From positions 1,612,001-1,676,000 of the forward strand of contig NC_007947.1 in NCBI RefSeq assembly GCF_000013705.1: a stretch of DNA of 64,000 nt. The letters are read 5' to 3'. The notes below the pieces were generated by a model. That model was not told where the DNA came from and searched no databases. It saw only the letters and a program-made list of their open reading frames with translations. This stretch comes from Methylobacillus flagellatus KT (GTDB lineage: Bacteria; Pseudomonadota; Gammaproteobacteria; Burkholderiales; Methylophilaceae). This document shows positions 23,556-31,815 of the stretch, in pieces (position 1 is the first letter of the stretch; every line of letters starts with the position of its first letter). The position numbers and the translations under genes were made by a program.

Positions 23556-24359
23556 ATGGCAATCAACATCAAGACCGAACAAGATATCGAAAAAATGCGT
23601 GTGGCCTGCAAACTGGCCTCTGAAGTCCTCGATTTTATCACACCCCATATCCAAGCTGGCGTGACCACGGGCGAACTGGATGAGCTGTGCCACGACTACA
23701 TGGTCAATGTGCAACACACCATCCCCGCCCCTCTCAACTACGCACCCCACGGCCATTCGCCATTCCCAAAATCTATCTGCACATCCGTCAACCACCAGAT
23801 ATGTCACGGCATCCCTGGCGCCAAAGTATTGAAGAATGGGGACATTCTTAATATAGACATCACGGTCATCAAGGATGGCTATTATGGCGACACCAGTCGC
23901 ATGTTCCATGTCGGCGACATTTCGATCCAGGCAAAACGCCTATCGGAGGTCACATACGAGTGCATGTGGCTGGGCATAGACCAGGTCAAGCCAGGCGCGA
24001 CACTGGGAGACATCGGCCACGCCATCCAGACTTATGCGGAAAAACAGGGTTTCAGCGTTGTTCGCGAATTTTGCGGGCATGGTATCGGCAAGAATTTCCA
24101 CGAAGACCCGCAAGTGCTACATTACGGGCAGCCCGGCAAGGGAGCTGTATTGAAACCCGGCATGATTTTCACCATAGAGCCCATGATTAATGCCGGCAAG
24201 CGGGATATCAAGCAGCTTGGCGACGGTTGGACCATCGTCACCAAAGACCACAGCCTTTCGGCCCAGTGGGAGCACACCGTATTAGTCACTGACACTGGGT
24301 ACGAGGTGTTGACCGTTTCAGCCGGCACGCCTCCGGCACCTGCCTTCATCAATAAATAG
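23556..24359 (+). CDS. map: Methionine aminopeptidase type I
   Basis: Removes the initiator Met from nascent proteins. The 267 aa have the metal ligands in pattern: NIDITVIKDGYYGDTSRMF (two Asp), EFCGHGIGKNFHEDP (His), FTIEPMI (Glu) and the final EHTVLVTDTG (Glu). Start MAINIKTEQDIEKMR. Divergent from rpsB, the common proteobacterial arrangement. Confidence 0.97.
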   Translation: MAINIKTEQDIEKMRVACKLASEVLDFITPHIQAGVTTGELDELCHDYMVNVQHTIPAPLNYAPHGHSPFPKSICTSVNHQICHGIPGAKVLKNGDILNIDITVIKDGYYGDTSRMFHVGDISIQAKRLSEVTYECMWLGIDQVKPGATLGDIGHAIQTYAEKQGFSVVREFCGHGIGKNFHEDPQVLHYGQPGKGAVLKPGMIFTIEPMINAGKRDIKQLGDGWTIVTKDHSLSAQWEHTVLVTDTGYEVLTVSAGTPPAPAFINK

Positions 24360-24363
24360 CGGT

Positions 24364-26934
24364 ATGCAGCCATCCACACGCGCAGATACCTCCCTTGCAC
24401 GCCAATGGCGGCAGGAGCTGCAATCCGGTCAGAAGTCATTGAAGCAGGCATTTCTGAACAAGCCGAATGTCAGCCAGCTGTTGCAAGCACAAGCATCCCT
24501 GACTGATCGGGTGCTGCGTGGTTTATGGCAAGCATTTGAGCTGGACTCGGAGGCCAGCTTAGTGGCGGTGGGAGGCTATGGCCGCGGCGAGCTGTTTCCC
24601 TACTCCGATGTGGACATTCTGATCCTGCTGAGCCATGAAGCCTCCGCATTGACCAATCGCAAGATCGAGGAACTAGTTGGAGTCTTGTGGGATACCGGCC
24701 TTGCCATCGGTCACAGCGTCCGCACCCTGAATGAATGCGTCGTCGAGGCACGGGAGGACGTCACAGTACAGACCAATCTGCTTGAGGCGCGTTACTTGTG
24801 CGGACATGCTGGCTTGTACGCCGACTTTCTCCATGCGGTCACATCCGCGATGGATGTAGCGAAGTTTTTTGAAGCCAAGGTGGCAGAGCAGCATCAACGC
24901 CATGCCCGCTTCAACGATACGGCATACAATCTCGAGCCTAACATCAAGGAAAGCCCGGGCGGGCTACGCGACCTGCAGAACATCATCTGGATTGCGCGTG
25001 CCCTCAATCTTGGCAGCAACTGGCGCGAACTGGTCAAGAACCGCATTTTGTCCAAGCACGCCGCGCAACAAGTGCGCCGCCATGAACGCAACCTCCAGAT
25101 GCTGCGCACACGGCTACATTATTTGGCCAACCGCCGCGAGGACCGCCTGCTATTTGACTTCCAGAATGAACTGGCATCTCAGTTAGGCCTGGTCACGACC
25201 AAGCGCAGGCGCGCCAGTGAACAATTGATGCACAGCTTCTACCAGAGCGCCAAGTTCGTCGGCCTGATCAACGAAATATTGCTGCAGGTACTGCATGAGC
25301 GCATCTATCCCGAACAGCATACCGTCGTCAGTCTCAACCATCGCTTTGAAGCCGTGAACGGCTTCTTGGAGACTAAAAGCCCGACCCTGCTTTATGATGA
25401 CCCCTCTGCCATTCTAGAAAGCTTCCTGGTGTTGCAACAGCACCCTGAACTCAAGGGCATGGGCGCGGACCTGTTGCGCGCACTACACCGCACCAAGCAC
25501 GAGATCACTCCACAGTTCCGCAAGGATGAAAAGAACAAGGCGCTGTTCATGCAGATACTGCAGCAGCCCCAAGGCATTACCCATACGCTGAAACTCATGA
25601 ACCGCTATGGTGTCCTGGGCCGCTACATTCCAGCTTTTGGGCGTGTATCAGGCCAAATGCAGCATGACCTGTTTCATGTCTATACTGTAGACGAGCACAT
25701 CCTCAACGTACTGGCCAACCTGCGCCGATTTGCACTGGCGGAGTTTTCACACGAATTCCCGCTGTGCAGCCGCCTGTTCCAGGAATTTCCCAAGCCTCAC
25801 CTGTTGTATCTCGGCGCCTTGTTCCACGATATCGCCAAAGGACGCGGTGGAGACCATTCCACCCTAGGGGCCGTTGACGCGCGCCGCTTCTGCAAGCAAC
25901 ACAACCTCCCGACCGAGGACGGCGAACTCGTGGCCTGGCTGGTAGAAGCCCACCTGGTCATGTCGAACACGGCGCAGAAATCCGACCTGTCAGACCCAGC
26001 AGTGGTAGAAAAGTTTGCACATTATGTCGGCAGCGAATACCGCCTGGTGGCGTTATACCTGCTGACGGTCGCCGATATCCGCGGTACCAGCCCCAGAATA
26101 TGGAATGCCTGGAAAGGCACTTTGCTCGAAAGCCTATTCCGGGCCACCCAGCGCATCCTGCGCGGAAGCAACCCGGACGACGAACTCAAGGCCCGCCAGC
26201 AACAAGCCAAGGAAATCCTCAGCTACTATGGCGTAGTGGAACAAACCTACCAGCCGCTGTGGCAACAATTGGGCCCCGCCTACTTCTTGCGCCATGAAGC
26301 CCAGCTGATCGCCTGGAATACCCGGCTGCTGCTCACCCACATCAACACGCTTGTCCCCATCGTACGCGCCAGGCTTAGCCCAGCAGGCGACGGTATCCAG
26401 ACCATGATCTATATGCCCGATCAGGCCGATATATTCGTCCGCATCTGCAGCTTCTTTGGCCGCCTGGGCTATAACATCGTGGAGGCCAAGGTACACACGA
26501 CGCAGCATGGCTACGCGCTTGATAATTTTCTAATTCTAGATCAATCAGATAACAAAATAAATTATCGTGACTTATTAAGTTTTATCGAATATGAGCTGAC
26601 ACAAAAACTGCTCAGCAAGGCACCGCCTGACGCGCCGGTGCAAGGTCGTATCAGCCGCCAGGTCAAACATATGCCGATCAAGCCTGAGCTGACCATCCAG
26701 CAAGAAGACAATGGCCCCAACACGATATTGGACATCGCCACCAATGACAGGCCCGGCTTGCTCTCACGCATTGCTCATGTTTTGCAGCAACACCATATCC
26801 GCCTGCATACGGCAAAAATCAACACACTTGGCAATCGGGTTGAAGACACATTCCTGATCGCAGACCAGTCAGGCCAGCGCTTGACCGCCGAAGTCCTGGC
26901 TGCACTCGAAAGATCGTTGCGCACCCAGCTGTAG
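24364..26934 (+). CDS. glnD: PII uridylyltransferase/uridylyl-removing enzyme GlnD
   Basis: Senses glutamine and modifies PII proteins. The 856 aa show the nucleotidyltransferase domain (GGYGRGELFPYSDVDIL, near 76-92), a helical domain, an HD domain (HDIAKGRGGDHS, near 490) and two C-terminal ACT domains (near 675-760 and 785-856). It follows map by four bases. A segment at about 26,520-26,585, at the first ACT domain, is strikingly AT-rich compared with the rest of the gene. Confidence 0.96.
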   Translation: MQPSTRADTSLARQWRQELQSGQKSLKQAFLNKPNVSQLLQAQASLTDRVLRGLWQAFELDSEASLVAVGGYGRGELFPYSDVDILILLSHEASALTNRKIEELVGVLWDTGLAIGHSVRTLNECVVEAREDVTVQTNLLEARYLCGHAGLYADFLHAVTSAMDVAKFFEAKVAEQHQRHARFNDTAYNLEPNIKESPGGLRDLQNIIWIARALNLGSNWRELVKNRILSKHAAQQVRRHERNLQMLRTRLHYLANRREDRLLFDFQNELASQLGLVTTKRRRASEQLMHSFYQSAKFVGLINEILLQVLHERIYPEQHTVVSLNHRFEAVNGFLETKSPTLLYDDPSAILESFLVLQQHPELKGMGADLLRALHRTKHEITPQFRKDEKNKALFMQILQQPQGITHTLKLMNRYGVLGRYIPAFGRVSGQMQHDLFHVYTVDEHILNVLANLRRFALAEFSHEFPLCSRLFQEFPKPHLLYLGALFHDIAKGRGGDHSTLGAVDARRFCKQHNLPTEDGELVAWLVEAHLVMSNTAQKSDLSDPAVVEKFAHYVGSEYRLVALYLLTVADIRGTSPRIWNAWKGTLLESLFRATQRILRGSNPDDELKARQQQAKEILSYYGVVEQTYQPLWQQLGPAYFLRHEAQLIAWNTRLLLTHINTLVPIVRARLSPAGDGIQTMIYMPDQADIFVRICSFFGRLGYNIVEAKVHTTQHGYALDNFLILDQSDNKINYRDLLSFIEYELTQKLLSKAPPDAPVQGRISRQVKHMPIKPELTIQQEDNGPNTILDIATNDRPGLLSRIAHVLQQHHIRLHTAKINTLGNRVEDTFLIADQSGQRLTAEVLAALERSLRTQL

Positions 26935-26950
26935 CGTACCAACAGGCAAT

Positions 26951-26985
26951 AAAAAAGCCCCGCTCCATAGCGGGCGGGGGCTTTT
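26951..26985. terminator. Bidirectional terminator between glnD and the cupin gene
   Basis: AAAAAAGCCCCGC / GCGGGGGCTTTT arms around CTCCATA with slight imperfection. It has A-runs on the left and T-runs on the right, so it can end both convergent transcripts. Confidence 0.8.
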
Positions 26986-27003
26986 AACATACTACTTGCA
27001 GAA

Positions 27004-27279
27004 TCAACCGTGCTTGTAGTGCTTGCGCAGTGGCTTCACCACTTCCCAGTTGCTTTGCAGGCCGACAGGGAACACGACCAGGTCGCCTGGAACGATGCGA
27101 ACAGGTTCGCCACCCTTAGGGGTCACCAAGATTTCACCTTCCAGGATATATGCAGTTTCCTTGATGCCGAAATCCAATGGGAACTTTGATACTTCCTTTT
27201 CCCAGATGGACCAGTTTGCCACACCCAGCTCTTTCAGTTTTTCTTCACTTGGGTTGTGCTCGATAGTAATTTGACTCAT
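27004..27279 (-). CDS. Cupin_3 (DUF861) family protein
   Basis: A 91-aa single cupin domain: KETAYILEGEILVTPKGG, then VPGDLVVFPVG and a final WEVVKPLRKHY, matching small DUF861 cupins. No metal-binding His cluster is visible in the first motif (ETAYILEGE keeps only the Glu residues), so catalytic activity is uncertain. Convergent with glnD. Substrate unknown. Confidence 0.75.
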   Translation of the reverse strand: MSQITIEHNPSEEKLKELGVANWSIWEKEVSKFPLDFGIKETAYILEGEILVTPKGGEPVRIVPGDLVVFPVGLQSNWEVVKPLRKHYKHG

Positions 27280-27552
27280 TTATAAATCCTTGATTAATCA
27301 ATAAAAACTGCACGAAAAAACAGCCGTAACAACCGGCTTGCACGAGATTCTAACATGCGACAGTAGTCAGGCATACCTGCCATTGGCAAACGGCAGGTTG
27401 GTCAAGCAGTGCCAGGGAATGCCTGATGCTTTCTATTGACTGCAGCTTTTAAAGTCTCCTGGCCAACTGGCTGAATACTTTAAGTGTCTCTTAGACCCTC
27501 GCAACGTACCCCTTATGCTACAAGTATAGGGGGGGTACGTTTCTGCAAGTGC
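27280..27552. other. Intergenic region with two inverted repeats
   Basis: 273 bases. It contains ACCTGCC/GGCAGGT at 27375-27398 and a long repeat with arms ACGTACCCC at 27504-27512 and GGGGTACGT at 27532-27540. The second lies just past the stop of the SsuD-like gene and may form its transcript end, although no long T-tract follows. No gene is evident. Confidence 0.45.
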
Positions 27553-28722
27553 TCAACCGACAGCGCGCAAGGCTGGTGCGCTATCGTGACCGCGCACCAG
27601 CGGCAATACTTCCTCCCCTACCCGGTATGCCTCTTCCAGGTGCGGTGTGCTGGCGAGGATGAAGGCATCCGCGCCGAGCCTGACCAGGTCATCCAGTCGT
27701 TCGGCCACCTGCTCGTAGCTGCCGATGATGCCCTGGGTCTGCCCGCCGCGCAGCAGGCTGAGGCCGGACCAGACGTTGGGATGAATGATGAAGTCGCGAT
27801 AATCATTGAGCTCCTTCGGCGCAGTGCTACGCTGGCGGCTGGCCCCAACGGAATCGCCGGTTTGCTGGGCGAAACGCTTGTAACGCTCGCGCGCAGCGTC
27901 ATCGAGGTTTTCAAACCCGCGTCGCACTTCGCGCCAAGCTTCCTCCTCGGTGCGACGCGCAATGATGTCCACCCGTACTGCGCATTTGATCTTGCGACCC
28001 AATGCGGCAGTGCGTTCCTTCACTCGATCGAACTTATCGCGCAGCTGGTCGAAAGGCTCCAGCCATGAAAGGTAATATTCCGCATGCTTGGACGCGGAAG
28101 CCAGGGCCGCGTCGGACGAGCCTGAGAAGTAAATCTCTGGAAAATCCTGGCCCAGGAGCTGGGCTGGCAGGGCCGCATTCTCCACTTGGTAGAACTTGCC
28201 CTGGTAGGAAAAACTGTTCCCGCTCCATACCCCGCGCAATACGTCCAGGAATTCTGTCGTACGCGCATAGCGGTCATCGTGCGGCGCTACATCGCCCCAC
28301 CACAGCTGGGCAGGCCCCCCGCCACCAGTGATCACATTAAACAGCGCCCGACCACGAGTAGCTCGCTGCAGGCTGGCTGTCATGCGTGCAGCCACGACGG
28401 GGTTCAGGAAGCCAGGCTGAAACGCAATCATGAAGCGAAAAGTACTGGTCTCGCGCGCGAGGAACGAAGAAATCGCCCATGGCTCATCCGTCATTGGGAA
28501 GGAAGGAATCAATCCGCCTTGAAAACCCGAGATCTCGGCAGCGCGTGCCACCTCAGCGATATAGTCGAGATTAGTAAAACCGTCACCATGACCCCCGCTG
28601 AGACCTTTATGCACGATATGGTCGCCCTCTTGCTGTGACCAGTCGCCGCGGTGATGCAGCTTGTTGCGCAGTGAGCTGGGCTCGCCGTGCGTAGGAATTC
28701 TCCAGAAAACATCAATTGCCAT
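27553..28722 (-). CDS. SsuD-like FMNH2-dependent alkanesulfonate monooxygenase
   Basis: A 389-aa luciferase-like TIM barrel close to SsuD. It starts with FWRIPTHGE (compare SsuD FWFLPTHGD) and has FMIAFQPGFLNPVVAARMTA, GRALFNVITGG, FSGSSDAA and TPHLEEAYRVGE. Enzymes of this group split sulfonates into aldehyde and sulfite with FMNH2 and O2. The range is undetermined. It follows the next LLM gene by 18 bases, so both share one transcript. No SsuE-type flavin reductase is adjacent. Confidence 0.82.
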   Translation of the reverse strand: MAIDVFWRIPTHGEPSSLRNKLHHRGDWSQQEGDHIVHKGLSGGHGDGFTNLDYIAEVARAAEISGFQGGLIPSFPMTDEPWAISSFLARETSTFRFMIAFQPGFLNPVVAARMTASLQRATRGRALFNVITGGGGPAQLWWGDVAPHDDRYARTTEFLDVLRGVWSGNSFSYQGKFYQVENAALPAQLLGQDFPEIYFSGSSDAALASASKHAEYYLSWLEPFDQLRDKFDRVKERTAALGRKIKCAVRVDIIARRTEEEAWREVRRGFENLDDAARERYKRFAQQTGDSVGASRQRSTAPKELNDYRDFIIHPNVWSGLSLLRGGQTQGIIGSYEQVAERLDDLVRLGADAFILASTPHLEEAYRVGEEVLPLVRGHDSAPALRAVG

Positions 28723-28740
28723 AATATCTCGACTCCTCTA

Positions 28741-29805
28741 TCAGGCTGCGCGCTGGCTGGCGCCGTTTATCAGGGAACGCAATGACGGCAAGACATACTC
28801 GCCGATGCGGTAAGCCTCTTCCAGGCTAGGGACGGCACCAAGGATGAATTGCTCGACCCCCGCATCCGCAAACGCGGCCAACCGCTCAGTGACCTGTTCG
28901 AAGCTGCCGACCAGCACGGCGCTAGCGCCGGTACTGGCTGTGGTCAAGCCCTGCCATAATCCTGCGACATTGTTGTCAATGGTCTTTTGGCCGGTCTGCT
29001 CGGCATAACGCTTGGCATCGAATACCGCTTCTTCCTCGGTTTCACGCACTAGCACATCCACGCGCAGGCCAATTTGCAAAGCCCGGTGATGGCTGCGTGC
29101 CAAGTTGCGTAATTGCGCAATATTGCTGGCTATTTTGTCTAGCGGCTGTGCATCCAGCACATGCACGTCAGCCAGCTTGGCGGAAAGGGCATATGCCTCA
29201 TCCGTCTCACCAGATAGATAGACGGGCGGAACCTTCTGGCCGGAAAGCGGCCCTTGGAAGCCGCCTTGCAAGACCTGGAAAAACCGGCCATTGAAATCGT
29301 ATCCGGTCGTGGTGATGACGTTGCGGGCCACAGTGACGAACTCTTCCACCCTGGGGTACAGATCCGCCTGGGCGACGAAGTCGCCTTGCTGCCGGCGCTT
29401 TGCCTCGTCAGGCTCCACGCCGATCTGCCAGGCAAAACGGCCTTCGGTAAAGCGCTGGTAGCTCACCGCATTCTTGGCAGCATAGACTGCCGAGCCGCGC
29501 GAGGCGTCGAACTCGGCCAGCACGGTGAGGTAGCGTGTGGCACGGCTGAGATAGCCGGCAACAATCCAGGATTCGTCACCCTCCGGGTCGTTCCTGACCT
29601 TGATGCCGTCGAACTTGGCGAGTTCCACCGCCTTGGCGATCTGGTGCAAATGGTCGAAATAATTGAATCGCTGACCGCGAGGGTCGGTCACGCCCGGCAG
29701 GAAATAGGGTCGGCTATCGGCCCTTTCGCCGCGGATGTGTTTCTCGGCATCAGCATAGCGCCCGTCGCCCGCAGTTGGGACTTGCCAGAAAAATTGAACT
29801 GTCAT
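28741..29805 (-). CDS. LLM-class flavin-dependent monooxygenase (SsuD/MsuD/SfnG group)
   Basis: About 354 aa from the ATG at 29805, which has GGAG seven bases upstream; an upstream in-frame start at 29820 lacks this. It opens VQFFWQVPTAGDGRY and ends in VPSLEEAYRIGEYVLP, as in SsuD-like enzymes. The middle (KVRNDPEGDESWIVAGYLSR) differs enough from SsuD and from its neighbour to suggest another substrate, for example a short alkanesulfonate or sulfone. First gene of a two-gene operon behind a candidate sigma-54 promoter. Confidence 0.78.
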   Translation of the reverse strand: MTVQFFWQVPTAGDGRYADAEKHIRGERADSRPYFLPGVTDPRGQRFNYFDHLHQIAKAVELAKFDGIKVRNDPEGDESWIVAGYLSRATRYLTVLAEFDASRGSAVYAAKNAVSYQRFTEGRFAWQIGVEPDEAKRRQQGDFVAQADLYPRVEEFVTVARNVITTTGYDFNGRFFQVLQGGFQGPLSGQKVPPVYLSGETDEAYALSAKLADVHVLDAQPLDKIASNIAQLRNLARSHHRALQIGLRVDVLVRETEEEAVFDAKRYAEQTGQKTIDNNVAGLWQGLTTASTGASAVLVGSFEQVTERLAAFADAGVEQFILGAVPSLEEAYRIGEYVLPSLRSLINGASQRAA

Positions 29806-29848
29806 GCATCGTCTCCGCAATCACTCTACTTGAATCCCCTTAGCTCTC

Positions 29849-29864
29849 GCAGAAACCATGCCAT
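29849..29864 (-). promoter_or_regulatory. Candidate sigma-54 promoter of the two-LLM operon
   Basis: Minus strand ATGGCATGGTTTCTGC: -24 element ATGGCATG and -12 element CTGC with the GG-to-GC spacing of 12 that sigma-54 requires. Expected start of transcription is near 29,838, about 33 bases before the ATG. Weaker than the other matches in the window. Confidence 0.5.
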
Positions 29865-29992
29865 TTGTCTTCAAATCCCATTATTATTTTATGGGAATCT
29901 TAAGATGATTGAATTTATTCAACTAATCTTGACCAGCGCTGCCTAGGGACAGTAAGGCGCCATGTCACATCACAGCAAATACAAACCCGAAG

Positions 29993-30008
29993 TGTCTGTA
30001 TAACAACA
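29993..30008. promoter_or_regulatory. Near match to the TGTT-N8-AACA activator site
   Basis: TGTCTGTATAACAACA has one mismatch to the 16-bp palindrome found upstream of the other sulfur genes. It lies about 160 bases upstream of the expected start of the LLM operon transcript. Confidence 0.35.
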
Positions 30009-30033
30009 GCCCACCCTTCCAAACTGCTCGAAA

Positions 30034-30705
30034 TCAAACAGTTGATGGCTGGGCAACAATCCAGTCTTTCAGTAGGTTCAGCTCATGAGGATGATGAAAT
30101 ACATGCAGGCATCGGTGCGGAAGCAATTCCTCAAGCGAACCATATCCCCACAAAACAGCAGCAGAAGGCAGGTGATTGACCGCTGCCGCACTCAGGTCCA
30201 CATCCCGGCCGCCTATCATCAGGGTTTCCTCAGTCACCAGTCCAAGTGCCTTCAGCGCTGCAATCTGCTGCCACTTTTTGATGCCAATATCCCCTCCGCT
30301 GACGAACTGGAAATATTGCCTAAGATTGAATCGTTCCAGAATTTTTTCAGCATAGACCTGGGGCTTGGAAGTGCACACAGCCATCATGGCACCAGCAGCA
30401 TGCAAACCTGCAATGGTGGCATCCACATCCTGATATAACTGGTTCTCTGCATACCCAATGTCGGCATATCGCTCCCGGTATTTCTCCACCAATGCCTTGA
30501 TCTTCTTCTGGTCACGGCTTCCCGTGATCGAATGAAACGTCTGATCAAGCGGCGGCCCGACGAAAGGACTCAATTCAGCTTCGGTATATGTGCGATATCC
30601 GGCATGCTGCAACGCATGATTGATGCAGCGCGCAATTCCCGTCAAGGGATCACTGATCGTGCCATCTAGATCGAAAAGCAGCTTGTCGTAGCGCATTTCC
30701 ATCAT
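30034..30705 (-). CDS. HAD-superfamily phosphatase-like protein (Gph type)
   Basis: 223 aa with motif I FDLDGTISD, the helical cap of phosphoglycolate-phosphatase-like proteins, motif II CTSKP and Lys in GIKKWQQ. Motif IV, usually GD-x3-D, reads IGGRDVDLSAA: the first metal-binding Asp is Gly. Activity may be reduced or altered. The ATG directly follows the TGA of the upstream gene, so it is the last gene of the yej-like operon. Substrate unknown. Confidence 0.75.
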   Translation of the reverse strand: MMEMRYDKLLFDLDGTISDPLTGIARCINHALQHAGYRTYTEAELSPFVGPPLDQTFHSITGSRDQKKIKALVEKYRERYADIGYAENQLYQDVDATIAGLHAAGAMMAVCTSKPQVYAEKILERFNLRQYFQFVSGGDIGIKKWQQIAALKALGLVTEETLMIGGRDVDLSAAAVNHLPSAAVLWGYGSLEELLPHRCLHVFHHPHELNLLKDWIVAQPSTV

Positions 30706-31131
30706 TCAAGGCAAAGCTGCTTTTTCATCGGCCACAAGATGACTGGCAATCTTCCATAGGCCATGTTCAAATGCGAGCACGCGCAAATCGCGGGTTTTCC
30801 TCAAGGGGTATTCCGCCCCGCTCGCTGTTTTCTGTCCGGCAGTTTCCCTGTATGACGTCACGACTGCAATATCGGGACGGATAAAGCGAATGGAAGAGAT
30901 CGAGGATGTACTGCGTCGCGAGGTCACCTGGGGAGAGTGATAGATATTGCGCAAGTACTGAAAAATCTCCTTCCTGCCGTGCTTGAATACGCCGAAGGCA
31001 TTGATCCAATCTGCATCTTCCGCATAATCCCGAGAGGCGAGCGCGGCGTCAAAATCCGCCCATCCCTGATCCCACCGTGACACGATGGCCTTGATCAGGC
31101 TCTCGTGCGCCTCCAACCCGTCATCCGCCAT
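30706..31131 (-). CDS. SnoaL-like/NTF2-fold protein
   Basis: 141 aa from the ATG at 31131, which has AAGGAG at a good distance overlapping the end of the nitroreductase gene. Sequence pattern (ESLIKAIVSRWDQGW, DADWINAFGVFKHGRKEI, FEHGLWKIASH) fits a small NTF2-like domain of the DUF4440/SnoaL kind. Such proteins are enzymes or binding domains for small hydrophobic molecules. Precise role unknown. Confidence 0.65.
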   Translation of the reverse strand: MADDGLEAHESLIKAIVSRWDQGWADFDAALASRDYAEDADWINAFGVFKHGRKEIFQYLRNIYHSPQVTSRRSTSSISSIRFIRPDIAVVTSYRETAGQKTASGAEYPLRKTRDLRVLAFEHGLWKIASHLVADEKAALP

Positions 31132-31135
31132 TGCG

Positions 31136-31747
31136 CTACTCCTTGAAGTTGAACTGGCCTTCGGCATAAAAGTTCGCCAAGGGCTTGCGCGGGGTCGGCT
31201 GTTCTCTGGCCTGGATATCCTCGGGCAAGGCCGCCCTTTCCCCCTGCTTGCCGATGGCGATCAATATCTCTACCTGGAAGCCTTCGGGCACCCCCAGGAC
31301 GGCCGGCGCATTGTCGCGATCGAATCCGCCGATCGCGTGGGTGGCCAAGCCGACATGCACGGCCTGGAACGCCAGGCTGGCCCATGCCGCGCCTGCATCC
31401 AGGGAATGGTTGCGCAGGGGCGTCGGCTCGGTATCTCCGTTGCGGATATGGGTTTTCTTGGAGAGCAGCGCCACCAGCACGCCTGCGCGCGAAGCCCAGC
31501 GCCGGTTGTTTTCGTTCGCCAACCCCAGCAGCTTGTCCCAGCCTGTACCGCCGTTCTTCGCATAGATAAAGCGCCATGGCTGGGAATTGTTGGCCGAAGG
31601 CGCCCAGCGTGCCGCCTCGAACAGGCTGAACAATGCGGCGTCTTCGACCGGTTCCCCGGTAAACGCTCGCGGAGACCATCGGTTCACAAAAATTGGACTG
31701 ATTTCGTATTCCGTCTTACGCGGATTGATGGGGTACACAGCACTCAT
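31136..31747 (-). CDS. Nitroreductase family protein
   Basis: 203 aa with the FMN-binding opening RWSPRAFTGEPV, then AARWAPSANNSQPWRF and the late segment LGVPEGFQVEILIAIGKQG, all typical of NfsB/FRP-like nitroreductases. I place the start at 31747, because AAGGA is nine bases upstream; the ATG at 31756 directly abuts it. These enzymes reduce flavins or nitro groups. It could feed FMNH2 to the nearby monooxygenases, but that is inference only. Confidence 0.82.
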   Translation of the reverse strand: MSAVYPINPRKTEYEISPIFVNRWSPRAFTGEPVEDAALFSLFEAARWAPSANNSQPWRFIYAKNGGTGWDKLLGLANENNRRWASRAGVLVALLSKKTHIRNGDTEPTPLRNHSLDAGAAWASLAFQAVHVGLATHAIGGFDRDNAPAVLGVPEGFQVEILIAIGKQGERAALPEDIQAREQPTPRKPLANFYAEGQFNFKE

Positions 31748-31815
31748 CTCATTCATTCCTTTTGATTAATGTTAAAAAACGCGCTTCTACCAACCGCCGG
31801 CAGCGCGCTAGAAGG

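Noticed and set aside
27410-27426. CTGGCACTGCTTG-like sequence resembling a sigma-54 promoter near the cupin gene
   Set aside because: The TTG comes two bases too early, so the required 12-base spacing fails.
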